Positions 1 to 7,574 of a stretch of 34,769 nt of DNA are shown one piece after another. A program made the translations under genes and the position numbers. Below the pieces are notes generated by a model. That model searched no databases. It worked only from the letters and a program-made list of their open reading frames with translations, and was not told the origin of the DNA. Positions within the stretch are counted from its first letter, which is position 1, and each line of letters opens with the position of its first letter. This DNA is from Roseinatronobacter ekhonensis (GTDB lineage Bacteria; Pseudomonadota; Alphaproteobacteria; Rhodobacterales; Rhodobacteraceae). The stretch covers positions 1 to 34,769 of the forward strand of contig NZ_UIHC01000034.1 in assembly GCF_900499075.1 (NCBI RefSeq), written 5' to 3'.

Positions 1-79
1 CTGCGGCCTGCGCGCCTTGGCACACGTCAGCTATCTGGAGAGCACCCGCGCCAAGGCGCAGCTAAACCGCGACCAAGCT

Positions 80-127
80 GATCAATTTTACACCGGGAAC
101 TTGGCCAATTTTGCTCCGGGATTGACA
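80..127. mobile_element. Possible right terminus of an IS21-like element
   Basis: Two imperfect direct copies of about 19 bases (80-98 and 103-121, sharing a CAATTTT core and a CCGGGA end, about 15 of 19 identical) lie 23 bases apart and are followed by TTGACA at 122-127. IS21-family ends carry several such terminal repeats and finish in CA. The body of the element would lie left of the window. Coding sequence at positions 1-80 could not be assigned to a known protein in any frame. The call rests on the repeat pattern alone. Confidence 0.35.
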
Positions 128-176
128 GATAGCGTTTGTTTCGAAAACGAGAACGCACTGGAGAGGGCTCAAATTC

Positions 177-1805
177 TCATTTCGTGCAAGAGCCCAGAAA
201 CCTTGGGAACTGTTCCATCTGCTTCGCCAACACCGGCAGCATGACATCCGATTTTCCGTAGCCCGCGGCTGAGCCCTTATTTGCCCGACCGGTTATGTAA
301 TTTGAAGCTTCGGCATCGATAGAACCATAGCGCAAATCTTCGAATAGATGTCTAAAACCGTGATTTGGACCGGGCTTTGGCTTTGGCAAATCTGGTAGGA
401 CGTCCGCTCTTACCCAATCTCGCAGGTTGCCGTCCATGCGCTTTTCGGCGAATAAGTTGCCCTTAGGCGCGTTCTCGACAAACCCAATCAAACCTTCATC
501 AATCAAGGCGGGGTGAACCGGAACTTTGCGGCTTTTTTTGGTCTTCGTGGAGCGCTCGCCTCCGTGTTTGATGTGGTAAAACCAGTATTCTCCGATCTTG
601 AAGAAATCCTCCTTTGTTAGCTGAAGGATTTCACTGACGCGCGCACCACTGTAAGCCAGCATCCAAGGCACCCACCGTTGATAAGCTAGACTCCGTTCTC
701 TACTTGCCAATAGAACTGTTTCAGCTTGCGCCACAGTGTAAGTGAGTTGCGAGCTCTCTGGTTTGTCCAATTCGGGCAATTCAAGAGCTTCGAGAGGCGA
801 ACGATCTGAGAACAGAGAACGACCCGAGTGTTTTTGACCCCAATTCAAAACAGACTTGATGCAGCTCATCTTGTCACGCACTGTCTTAGGGCTGTATTCC
901 TCATCAATCAATTCGTCGCGCCAACGCTCAACCTCTTCCTCGGTGACGCTGGCGGCGCGGTCGCTTTTGCGCCACTCAGAAAACTCCTTGATGATTGCTC
1001 GATACTTTCGGAACGTGCTAGCTGCCTTGACACCTAAACCGCGCCGAGAGCGGTTTTCTTGTTCATCAATGATTGATTCCAGCGATCTCATATCAAGCTT
1101 CGTTTTGCCTGCTCGAAGCAAAGGATCAGTCGGCTCGCCACAGAAGTTGCCGAAATCGCGCTCATTCTGGCGCTGAAGTAGCTCTATCTCGGCCCGGATG
1201 AGTCGATCACATAGAATATTGAATTCACCTGAACCGATCTCGATGGGGAGTGACATAGCATTGATCAGTGCGATAGCTTCGTGACTGATCAAGGCAAAAT
1301 TTCTTGAGACTTGGTGTTCGCGGAGATCTTTCAGCCGGATTTGGCGATTACCATAATGCAGGTCGGAAAGATCAAGATTTACGATTTCGTCAAGGGCTAG
1401 GTCCAACATCGACATCGGGTCGGTCAGTCTCACTCGATTTTGCTCTGATTTAGCGATCATTCTCGCCACAGCTGCATCAGCTATTGATTCTCGTTTGGAA
1501 GCGGTCGGTCTCTGATCGCGTGCGTGAATGTCTTCCTGATTACGATGAAGGTAATAATGACGCGCAAGCGTTTCGACATCGACTGTGCTAAGGTCAGGCT
1601 TGTGACGGACAGCGTCAAACTGGCGCTCCCAGTCAGCAATGACCTGACGTGCTAATTTCTTGGCAGCCCGCTCATCGGTTGTCTTTAGCGACTTGCTAAA
1701 TTCGGCTTTTCCAAACGCTTTCGCTAGGTCTGCGGGAATGCGCAGTCGTGCATACCAGATTCCGGTTTTTCCACGCCGCTGAATATGTTCTGATCTGTCT
1801 GGCAC
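177..1805 (-). CDS. Tyrosine-type site-specific recombinase (integrase) of an integrated element
   Basis: A 542-residue integrase that would cut and rejoin the attachment sites of the element. The N-terminus (about residues 10-60, HIQRRGKTGIWYARLRIP...) looks like the domain that opens many phage-type integrases with long N-terminal regions. A SAM-like core-binding domain follows at about 250-330 and the catalytic domain occupies the C-terminal third. Visible catalytic signatures are SGARVSEI (box A arginine), HGFRHLF (the HxxR motif) and a tyrosine near the end in AAGYGKSD. The gene is clearly AT-richer than the genes to its right, as expected for acquired DNA. It starts about 115 bases from a tRNA 3' fragment (1919-1941), its probable recombination site. 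It is transcribed away from that site, into the element. The product looks intact. Confidence 0.93.
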   Translation of the reverse strand: MPDRSEHIQRRGKTGIWYARLRIPADLAKAFGKAEFSKSLKTTDERAAKKLARQVIADWERQFDAVRHKPDLSTVDVETLARHYYLHRNQEDIHARDQRPTASKRESIADAAVARMIAKSEQNRVRLTDPMSMLDLALDEIVNLDLSDLHYGNRQIRLKDLREHQVSRNFALISHEAIALINAMSLPIEIGSGEFNILCDRLIRAEIELLQRQNERDFGNFCGEPTDPLLRAGKTKLDMRSLESIIDEQENRSRRGLGVKAASTFRKYRAIIKEFSEWRKSDRAASVTEEEVERWRDELIDEEYSPKTVRDKMSCIKSVLNWGQKHSGRSLFSDRSPLEALELPELDKPESSQLTYTVAQAETVLLASRERSLAYQRWVPWMLAYSGARVSEILQLTKEDFFKIGEYWFYHIKHGGERSTKTKKSRKVPVHPALIDEGLIGFVENAPKGNLFAEKRMDGNLRDWVRADVLPDLPKPKPGPNHGFRHLFEDLRYGSIDAEASNYITGRANKGSAAGYGKSDVMLPVLAKQMEQFPRFLGSCTK

Positions 1806-1813
1806 GGCTTACC

Positions 1814-1845
1814 TGTGTAGCAGTTTGTGTGTAACCTTGTGTAGC
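1814..1845. repeat. Three direct repeats TGTGTARC between integrase and att site
   Basis: TGTGTAGC at 1814-1821, TGTGTAAC at 1828-1835 and TGTGTAGC at 1838-1845 lie just upstream of the integrase start and before the tRNA fragment. Short direct repeats in this position are typical arm-type binding sites of tyrosine integrases, or operators for autoregulation of the integrase gene. The repeats are read directly; the role is inferred from position. Confidence 0.5.
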
Positions 1846-1918
1846 TTGCAGACAAAAAAGTTACAAGATTCTAGTATGTTGTTGTTCTCTATTGGAAAGC
1901 AAGAGCCATCGCTTAGAG

Positions 1919-1941
1919 TTCGAGTCTCTCATCACCCACCA
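1919..1941 (+). other. tRNA 3' fragment (probably tRNA-Val), attachment-site core of the element
   Basis: The segment contains the T-loop and the 3' acceptor strand of a tRNA ending in ATCACCCACCA, with the CCA encoded. A matching 5' acceptor strand (GGGTGAT) is absent upstream, so this is not a full gene. Alphaproteobacterial tRNA-Val genes begin with GGGTGAT, which makes Val the likely identity. Elements that integrate at tRNA 3' ends leave exactly this: the intact tRNA at one end of the element and a 3' copy at the other. The intact tRNA should lie left of the window. Confidence 0.7.
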
Positions 1942-1953
1942 TCCGTCCACGAG

Positions 1954-2664
1954 TCACGTTGAACTGTCGTCGCCCCGCGACAGAATGATTTCGCGCGATG
2001 CAGAGGCGAATTCCCGGCTCCAGACGACCCAAGCGGTCACGGCAACCCCGATCAGCAAGGCCCAGGCCCCTGCGACCCATGCAAGCGCACAGAGCGCGAA
2101 ATACATCGACCGCAAACCGGCATTGAAATTCATGGCCGCGCGCGCGTTCAGGTGGCCTGCCTTCAGCGCCAGCGGCAGTGTTTTCGGGTCGTCCGGGTCA
2201 TTGGGCACGGCCCCCATAACCACAGAGCAGTAGCCGAACACCCGGTTCGACCAGACGAATTTCAGGAACGCGTTGCCCAGCATGAACAGTGGCAGAAACA
2301 GTTTGACCTGAAGCACCGCGCTGCCGCTTTCCATGTTGGTCAACCGGGTGGCCACGCCCTGCAACGGGTCCACATTTCCGATCAGGGCAAGCAGGCCGCC
2401 CATCGCCAACAGGCAGGTGGACGCGAAAAACGATGTGCTCTGGCGCAGGCTCATCATGATTTGCGCATCGAAAATGCGGGGCTGGCGGTTTGCCATGACC
2501 TGCATCCATTGCAGCCGGTAATCCTGCATCAGAACCGTGACCGACGGTTTAGAGGCCGACGGGTGCCCGATACGCCATCCAAGCCACAGCCAAACGCCAA
2601 GGAACAGCACCACCGCGACGGCATCCACCACGCCCAGACTGCTTATGTTGCCAATAAGGGTCAT
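1954..2664 (-). CDS. DUF599 family membrane protein
   Basis: A 236-residue integral membrane protein of unknown function (DUF599). Hydrophobic segments fall near residues 10-32, 78-98, 120-142 and 190-220, suggesting four membrane spans. A cytoplasmic-looking region between the first two contains the QDYRLQWMQVMANRQPRIFD stretch common in this family. The start at 2664 is preferred over much longer in-frame extensions because its ATG overlaps the stop codon of the upstream cobD-type gene (ATGA), indicating translational coupling. The 3' end is 12 bases from the tRNA fragment, so this is the first chromosomal gene outside the element. A link to cobalamin synthesis is suggested only by the coupling. 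Confidence 0.85.
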   Translation of the reverse strand: MTLIGNISSLGVVDAVAVVLFLGVWLWLGWRIGHPSASKPSVTVLMQDYRLQWMQVMANRQPRIFDAQIMMSLRQSTSFFASTCLLAMGGLLALIGNVDPLQGVATRLTNMESGSAVLQVKLFLPLFMLGNAFLKFVWSNRVFGYCSVVMGAVPNDPDDPKTLPLALKAGHLNARAAMNFNAGLRSMYFALCALAWVAGAWALLIGVAVTAWVVWSREFASASREIILSRGDDSST

Positions 2665-3635
2665 GTTGGTTTCCCTGTCGATACCGCGCGTTCCAACTGG
2701 CCCCATCCATCGGGCGCTGGCAAGCCCAACCGCAGCCAATGGCCGGAATATGGGAAGATGCGCGACCAGACATGCGCGCGGGCAAGCCGGTCTTGGGCCG
2801 CCGCCGCATCTGGCGTTTGATAGGTGCGAAATAGGGTTGTGCCGCCAACAAGTCGCCAACCCGCTTGCGCGGCCAAGCCGTCCAGCCGCGCGGCATCTTC
2901 TGTCAGTCGGGCGCGTGTTGACCACTGCCAGTCAGTATCCGCCAGCGCGACCCCGCCTGCGACCAGCGCGGGACCGTTGACTGCCCAAGGCCCGGCAATA
3001 TCCCGCAGCGCGTTGGCATGGCTCCGGCCTGCGACGGCAAAACCAAGCCGCAGGCCCGCCAACCCGTAGAACTTGCCGAAAGACCGCAGAACGACAACGC
3101 GCTCTTCGGCCTCGGTCACATGGGGCGTGATCGAAGCGTCGGGCCTCACATCAATGAAGCTCTCATCCACCACCAACAGCCCCACGCTGTCACGCAGGGC
3201 CAAAAGCTGCGCTTGTGTCAGAATGCGGCCATCGGGATTGTTGGGGTTTACCACGACGGCCAGATCGGCACCTGCCAACGCTTCGACGGTCTGCACCTGA
3301 TCGACCTGCCACCCTTGCGCAGCCAAGGCCGCCGCATGTTCGTTATAGGTCGGCCCCAGCACCCGCGCGGTTCCGGCTGCGCGCAAGCGCGGCACGAGTT
3401 GAATCGCGGCTTGCGCGCCCGACAGTGCAACCACTGGCGCAGATGTGCCATAGGCGCGCTGCGCCATATGCTGCAATGCTGCGATTTCTTCGGCTCCGGG
3501 CAGACGGCTGAACGCGTCCGGCGGCAACGCTGGCATGGGGTATGCCACAGGGTTTATGCCCGTGGACAAGTCGATCCAGTCGCCTTTGCCATAACGCCCC
3601 TGCGCGCGGGCCAGATCGCCGCCATGATCACGCAT
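2661..3635 (-). CDS. cobD: Threonine-phosphate decarboxylase (PLP-dependent, cobalamin synthesis)
   Basis: Makes (R)-1-aminopropan-2-ol O-phosphate from L-threonine phosphate; this is joined to cobyric acid by CbiB. The gene is called cobD in Salmonella and cobC in older alphaproteobacterial naming. It is a 324-residue class I/II aminotransferase-fold enzyme: STGINP near residue 24, NPNNPDG at 130-136, DESF at 157-160 and the PLP lysine in SFGKFYG (K188). The start at 3635 (MRDHGGD...) matches the family N-terminus and overlaps the end of cbiB by 8 bases; an upstream in-frame extension to 3746 lies wholly inside cbiB and is rejected. The downstream DUF599 gene overlaps its stop. Only these two cobalamin genes are present here. 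Confidence 0.92.
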   Translation of the reverse strand: MRDHGGDLARAQGRYGKGDWIDLSTGINPVAYPMPALPPDAFSRLPGAEEIAALQHMAQRAYGTSAPVVALSGAQAAIQLVPRLRAAGTARVLGPTYNEHAAALAAQGWQVDQVQTVEALAGADLAVVVNPNNPDGRILTQAQLLALRDSVGLLVVDESFIDVRPDASITPHVTEAEERVVVLRSFGKFYGLAGLRLGFAVAGRSHANALRDIAGPWAVNGPALVAGGVALADTDWQWSTRARLTEDAARLDGLAAQAGWRLVGGTTLFRTYQTPDAAAAQDRLARAHVWSRIFPYSGHWLRLGLPAPDGWGQLERAVSTGKPT

Positions 3636-4572
3636 ATCCGATCCCCCAAAGCATGGCCAATACCGCAAGCAGAACAACCAGCATTCGACGATATAGGGCC
3701 AGACCACGTGACAGGCTGGCGGGCGTGGCCTCTGCCCCATCCGCATTTAGCCAAGGGTCTTCTGTGACCGCATCGCCGTATTTTCGCGGCCCGGACAGCC
3801 GCACACCCAAGCTGGCGGCCATTGCCGCCTCGGGCCACCCCGCATTAGGCGAGCGGTGCGCGCGAGCGTCGCGCCACATTGCACGGATGGCGCGCGCGGG
3901 GTGCCCGCCGACCAGTGCGAACACAAGCCCGGTCAGCCGCGCGGGGATAAGATTCGCAACATCGTCCAGCCGCGCGGCGACCTTGCCGAATGCTTCATAC
4001 CGCTCGTTGCGGTGGCCTATCATGGAATCCAGCGTGTTGATCGCCTTATAGGCCATTAGCCCCGGCAGCCCCGCCACCACGCCCCAGAACACTGGGGCAA
4101 CGATCCCGTCGGCGCTGTTTTCGGCGAGGCTTTCAAGTGCTGCACGGCTGATTGCGGCCCCATCGGCATTGGTCACATCCCGCCCGACGATCATGGCAAC
4201 GGCCCCGCGCGCTGCGGGCAGATCGTCCTGCATTAGCGGGGTTTCAACCGCGCGTACATGGGCGTGCATTGCGCGCAGGGCGACAAAGGGCCAAGCCAGC
4301 ACGCCCCCCAGAACAATGCCCAGCCACCCATGAGGCAACAGAATGTGCAGGGCCAGCCCCACGATGGCCGCGCTGCCGACGATCACACCCGTGGTCAGGG
4401 CACCAAACACAAGCCGTGTTTTGCGCCCTCCTCGGTTCCAGCGCCGCTCCAGCCCATTGATCGCCCAACCCATCCAAGTCACCGGATGGCCGATACGGCG
4501 ATAAAGCCGATCCGGCCACCCGACGGCAAGGTCGATAAGGCAGGCCAGAAGCAGCATCAGGGCAAAATTCAT
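3628..4572 (-). CDS. cbiB: Adenosylcobinamide-phosphate synthase CbiB
   Basis: A membrane enzyme that attaches aminopropanol phosphate to adenosylcobyric acid (called CobD in Pseudomonas naming). The 314 residues show the family's hydrophobic segments at the N-terminus, at about 55-90 and at the very C-terminus. Conserved blocks include LIDLAVGWPDRLYRRIGHPV at the start, SLAENSADGIVAPVFW, YKAINTLDSMIGH and SPNAGWPEAAMA. It is the first gene of a leftward three-gene unit cbiB-cobD-DUF599 with overlapping ends. The intergenic region to the divergent DUF1989-GcvT gene is about 160 bases. No cobalamin riboswitch was recognised there. Confidence 0.93.
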   Translation of the reverse strand: MNFALMLLLACLIDLAVGWPDRLYRRIGHPVTWMGWAINGLERRWNRGGRKTRLVFGALTTGVIVGSAAIVGLALHILLPHGWLGIVLGGVLAWPFVALRAMHAHVRAVETPLMQDDLPAARGAVAMIVGRDVTNADGAAISRAALESLAENSADGIVAPVFWGVVAGLPGLMAYKAINTLDSMIGHRNERYEAFGKVAARLDDVANLIPARLTGLVFALVGGHPARAIRAMWRDARAHRSPNAGWPEAAMAASLGVRLSGPRKYGDAVTEDPWLNADGAEATPASLSRGLALYRRMLVVLLAVLAMLWGIGYA

Positions 4573-4624
4573 GGGCCGGAATCCGTGTTTCAGATCCTTT
4601 GTGCGATAGTCGAATTAGGCCACC

Positions 4625-4712
4625 TTGCGCAATGGCGCGCAGGGAATTCCCAGAATTGTCTTGCTAGGCGAGGCATTTCCAAATATTCTTCATGGGAAAT
4701 AAATATTCCTTT
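4625..4712. promoter_or_regulatory. Palindromes and 20-bp-spaced direct repeat between cbiB and the DUF1989-GcvT gene
   Basis: This divergent intergenic region holds two perfect palindromes, TTGCGCAA (4625-4632) and GGGAATTCCC (4642-4651). It also has a direct repeat AAATATTC at 4681-4688 and 4701-4708, whose copies are exactly 20 bases (about two helical turns) apart. The AT-rich repeat sits just before the ribosome binding site of the rightward gene, a position suited to a repressor. The patterns are visible; the regulator is unknown. Confidence 0.35.
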
Positions 4713-4733
4713 CTTTTCACGGAGGGCGCGGAC

Positions 4734-7103
4734 ATGCCGCTCGACACCTATCCGAAGGTCACACCCGGCGCGCCTCGGCCCAGCGCTGTGCGCCTTCCGC
4801 AAGGGCTGACCCTGCCAGCCGGTGTGGAACGCTATCAGGTTGAAGGCGGCGGTGCGCTCTTGGTGCAGCTTCGACAGGGCGACAAGATCAATATCCGCAA
4901 TATAGAAGGTGGCCAGGTAGCAGAGTTGCTGTCCATTGACGCCGCTGGAACCTGCGACACAGGCGCGCTTGGGGCGCCTGCCAACGCGCGGGCCGAAGGT
5001 GTCCGTGCGGTGCTGCTATGCGACGACCCGTCGCTGGCACGGATGCGGCGAAAGCTGGACCAACTGGGCGTCGATCTTGCCCAAGCCGGTAGCCTGCGCC
5101 TGTTCGACACCGCCACCAAGGCCGGAGTGTCGCAAGAGTTCACCGCCACGCGCGACGCCCATCTGCTGGTCGCAGCCCCCGGCGACGCCATGTCGCCAGA
5201 TGGACAGAACACGCTGACACCGCTTGCAGTCCTTCTGACCCGCGCCAAGCTCCTGCCGCGTATCGGGTTCGACCTGCCCGAGCCGTTGGCGGACCCGTTG
5301 GCCGATATTCGCGTGCAGTCTGCCACCGCAGAGGCCTATTTCGTCAAGGCGGGCGACTTCATCCAGATCCTTGATGTCGATGGCCGCCAATGCACCGATT
5401 TCCAATGTTTCGACGCACGCAAGCTGGATCGCGGGCTGCAGCGCCCGCTGGACGTGACCACGACCCGCACCCTGATGGGCCATTCTTATCCCATGCCCGG
5501 CCTGCACGCGAAATACTACGATCAGGATCTGATCCCGCTGGTCGAAGTCATTCAGGACACCTGCGGGCGGCATGACGCTTTCGCCATGGCCTGCGCCGCG
5601 AAATACTATGACGATATCGGCTATCCCGGCCATGTAAACTGCACCGACAATTTCAACGGCGCGCTGGTCGGATTCGGCGCAGACCCGCGCCCCGGTTGGA
5701 TGGCGATCAACTTCTTCTTCAACACCGGGCTGGACGAACACGGCGTGCTGCATACGGACGAGCCTTGGTCGCGCCCCGGCGACTATGTATTGTTGCGCGC
5801 GCTGACCGATCTGGTCTGCGTCAGTTCCGCCTGCCCCGATGACACGACAGCTGCCAATGGCTGGAACCCGACCGACATTCATGTGCGCACCTATAGCGGC
5901 ACGGAACCCTTCAAGCGCGCGATTGCGCTGCGCGCCACCCCAGACTCGGAGCCAAAAATGACCAAGGAAACCGGCTTCCACGCCTCTTTCGCGAAATTCA
6001 CCGGCAATTTCGTGGAATATAACGGCTATTGGCTGGCAAGTTCCTTCGCCACCGCGGGCACCATTCAGGAATACTGGGCCTGTCGGCAAAAATCCGTCAT
6101 CATGGACCTGTCGCCATTGCGCAAGTTCGAGATTACCGGCCCGGATGCCGAGGCGCTGTGCCAGTACATCTTCACCCGCAACGTGAAAACCATGGCCGAG
6201 GGTGCGGTGGTCTATACCGCCATGTGCTACCCGCATGGCGGCATGATCGACGATGGCACGCTGTTCCGGTTGGGGCGCGACAATTTCCGCTGGATCGGCG
6301 GAAGCGATTACGGCGGCGAATGGATACGCGAGCAGGCCGAGAAAGCGGGGCTGAACGTGCTGGTGCGGTCCTCGACCGACCAGTTGCATAATGTCGCCGT
6401 GCAAGGCCCAGAAAGCCGCGACCTGCTGCGCAAGGTGGTCTGGACCGCGCCGCACCGCCCGACCTTCGACCAGTTGGACTGGTTCCGCTTTACGCCCGCA
6501 CGGTTGCACGGACCGGATGGCGTGCCGATTGTCGTGTCGCGCACCGGCTATACGGGCGAACTGGGCTACGAGGTCATGTGCCACCCGCGCGATTGCGCCG
6601 CCGTGTTCGACGCGATCTGGGAGGCGGGACAAGACCACGGGCTGACCCCGTTCGGGCTGGAGGCGCTCGACAGGGTCCGCATAGAGGCCGGGCTGATCTT
6701 TGCAGGCTATGATTTCAGCGACCAGACCGACCCGTTCGAGGCGGGCATCGGCTTTACGGTGCCACTGAAATCCAAGACCGATGATTTCATCGGCCGCGAC
6801 GCGCTGATCCGCCGCAAGGAACACCCCGCGCGCAAGCTGGTCGGGCTGGACATTGATAGCAATGCAGAAGTGGGCCATGGCGACTGCGTCCATATCGGGC
6901 GAGCGCAGGTTGGCGAAGTGACATCTTCCATGCGCTCGCCGCTTTTGGGCAAAACCATTGCACTGGCACGGGTGGATGTGGCCTGTTCCGAGTTGGGGAC
7001 CGACGTGGAAATCGGCAAGCTGGACGGGCACCAGAAACGACTGCCAGCGCGGATTGTGCCTTTCGCCCATTACGATCCGAAAAAGGAACGCCCACGGTCC
7101 TGA
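4734..7103 (+). CDS. DUF1989 - aminomethyltransferase (GcvT-like) fusion protein
   Basis: A 789-residue two-function protein. Residues about 191-390 are a full DUF1989 (urea carboxylase-associated) domain with DTCGRHD (275-281), NCTDN (302-306) and SACPDD (365-370). Residues about 36-150 (ALLVQLRQGDKINIRNIEGG...) look like a degenerate first copy of the same fold. From about 425 to the end is a folate-binding GcvT/aminomethyltransferase domain with its C-terminal barrel, including YTAMCYPHGGMIDD and SRTGYTGELGYEV. GcvT-type domains move one-carbon units from methylated or aminomethyl substrates to tetrahydrofolate; the substrate here is not evident. The start at 4734 is chosen over 4692 because GGAGG at 4721-4725 is well placed. 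The truncated haemoglobin gene follows after 4 bases, so the two are co-transcribed. Confidence 0.9.
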   Translation: MPLDTYPKVTPGAPRPSAVRLPQGLTLPAGVERYQVEGGGALLVQLRQGDKINIRNIEGGQVAELLSIDAAGTCDTGALGAPANARAEGVRAVLLCDDPSLARMRRKLDQLGVDLAQAGSLRLFDTATKAGVSQEFTATRDAHLLVAAPGDAMSPDGQNTLTPLAVLLTRAKLLPRIGFDLPEPLADPLADIRVQSATAEAYFVKAGDFIQILDVDGRQCTDFQCFDARKLDRGLQRPLDVTTTRTLMGHSYPMPGLHAKYYDQDLIPLVEVIQDTCGRHDAFAMACAAKYYDDIGYPGHVNCTDNFNGALVGFGADPRPGWMAINFFFNTGLDEHGVLHTDEPWSRPGDYVLLRALTDLVCVSSACPDDTTAANGWNPTDIHVRTYSGTEPFKRAIALRATPDSEPKMTKETGFHASFAKFTGNFVEYNGYWLASSFATAGTIQEYWACRQKSVIMDLSPLRKFEITGPDAEALCQYIFTRNVKTMAEGAVVYTAMCYPHGGMIDDGTLFRLGRDNFRWIGGSDYGGEWIREQAEKAGLNVLVRSSTDQLHNVAVQGPESRDLLRKVVWTAPHRPTFDQLDWFRFTPARLHGPDGVPIVVSRTGYTGELGYEVMCHPRDCAAVFDAIWEAGQDHGLTPFGLEALDRVRIEAGLIFAGYDFSDQTDPFEAGIGFTVPLKSKTDDFIGRDALIRRKEHPARKLVGLDIDSNAEVGHGDCVHIGRAQVGEVTSSMRSPLLGKTIALARVDVACSELGTDVEIGKLDGHQKRLPARIVPFAHYDPKKERPRS

Positions 7104-7107
7104 TACA

Positions 7108-7500
7108 ATGCAGGCGCCTTTGATTGAGAAAATGGGCGGCGAAGAGGCTGTGCGCGCCTTGGTCGAGGCGTTCTACGACCTGATGGAAACGCGACCCGAA
7201 GGCGCACATCTGCGCCTGCTGCATCAGCGCGGGCAGGGTTTAGCCAATGCACGCGAAGAGCAGTTCGCCTTCCTATGTGGCTTCTTTGGGGGACGGCGGT
7301 ATTACGCAGAACGCCACGGTCATATGGACCTGAAGGACATCCACGCCCATGTGCCGGTGCGTCCGATAGATGCCGAAAACTGGCTTCTGTGTATGGACCG
7401 CGCCTTGGCCGCACGTGGCCATGCAGGCCCCGAGATTGACCACCTGCGCGCCACGCTGCGACGTGTGGCGCATCGGCTGGTCAATGATCCGGCTTCATAA
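7108..7500 (+). CDS. Group II truncated haemoglobin
   Basis: A 130-residue 2-on-2 globin. The N-terminal EKMGGEEAVRALVEAFYDLM matches the A-B helices of group II, including the B10 tyrosine. The proximal histidine is most likely in DIHAHVPV, and the group II tryptophan appears in AENWLLCM, with the usual spacing. Group II proteins bind O2 or NO at a haem in the cytoplasm. The gene follows the DUF1989-GcvT stop by 4 bases, and a strong stem-loop terminator lies 28 bases after its own stop. The pair therefore forms a closed two-gene unit, suggesting the globin serves the same process (oxygen supply or NO protection), which is inference. Confidence 0.9.
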   Translation: MQAPLIEKMGGEEAVRALVEAFYDLMETRPEGAHLRLLHQRGQGLANAREEQFAFLCGFFGGRRYYAERHGHMDLKDIHAHVPVRPIDAENWLLCMDRALAARGHAGPEIDHLRATLRRVAHRLVNDPAS

Positions 7501-7527
7501 GCCCCCGCCGACGCCGCCGAAAAAGCA

Positions 7528-7551
7528 AAAGGGCACCCGTAGGTGCCCTTT
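7528..7551. terminator. Bidirectional intrinsic terminator between trHb and infB
   Basis: A perfect 10-bp stem (AAAGGGCACC / GGTGCCCTTT) with the 4-base loop CGTA, flanked by A and T residues. It lies between two convergent genes and can serve both strands. Confidence 0.88.
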
Positions 7552-7574
7552 CAATCGTCTGGCAAACGCATTGC

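Noticed and set aside
17-244. Small plus-strand frame at the left edge
   Set aside because: It crosses the repeated IS21-like terminus and the end of the integrase gene; no recognisable protein.
5016-7070. Open frame of 684 codons on the minus strand
   Set aside because: It lies wholly antisense to the DUF1989-GcvT gene and shows no domain pattern.
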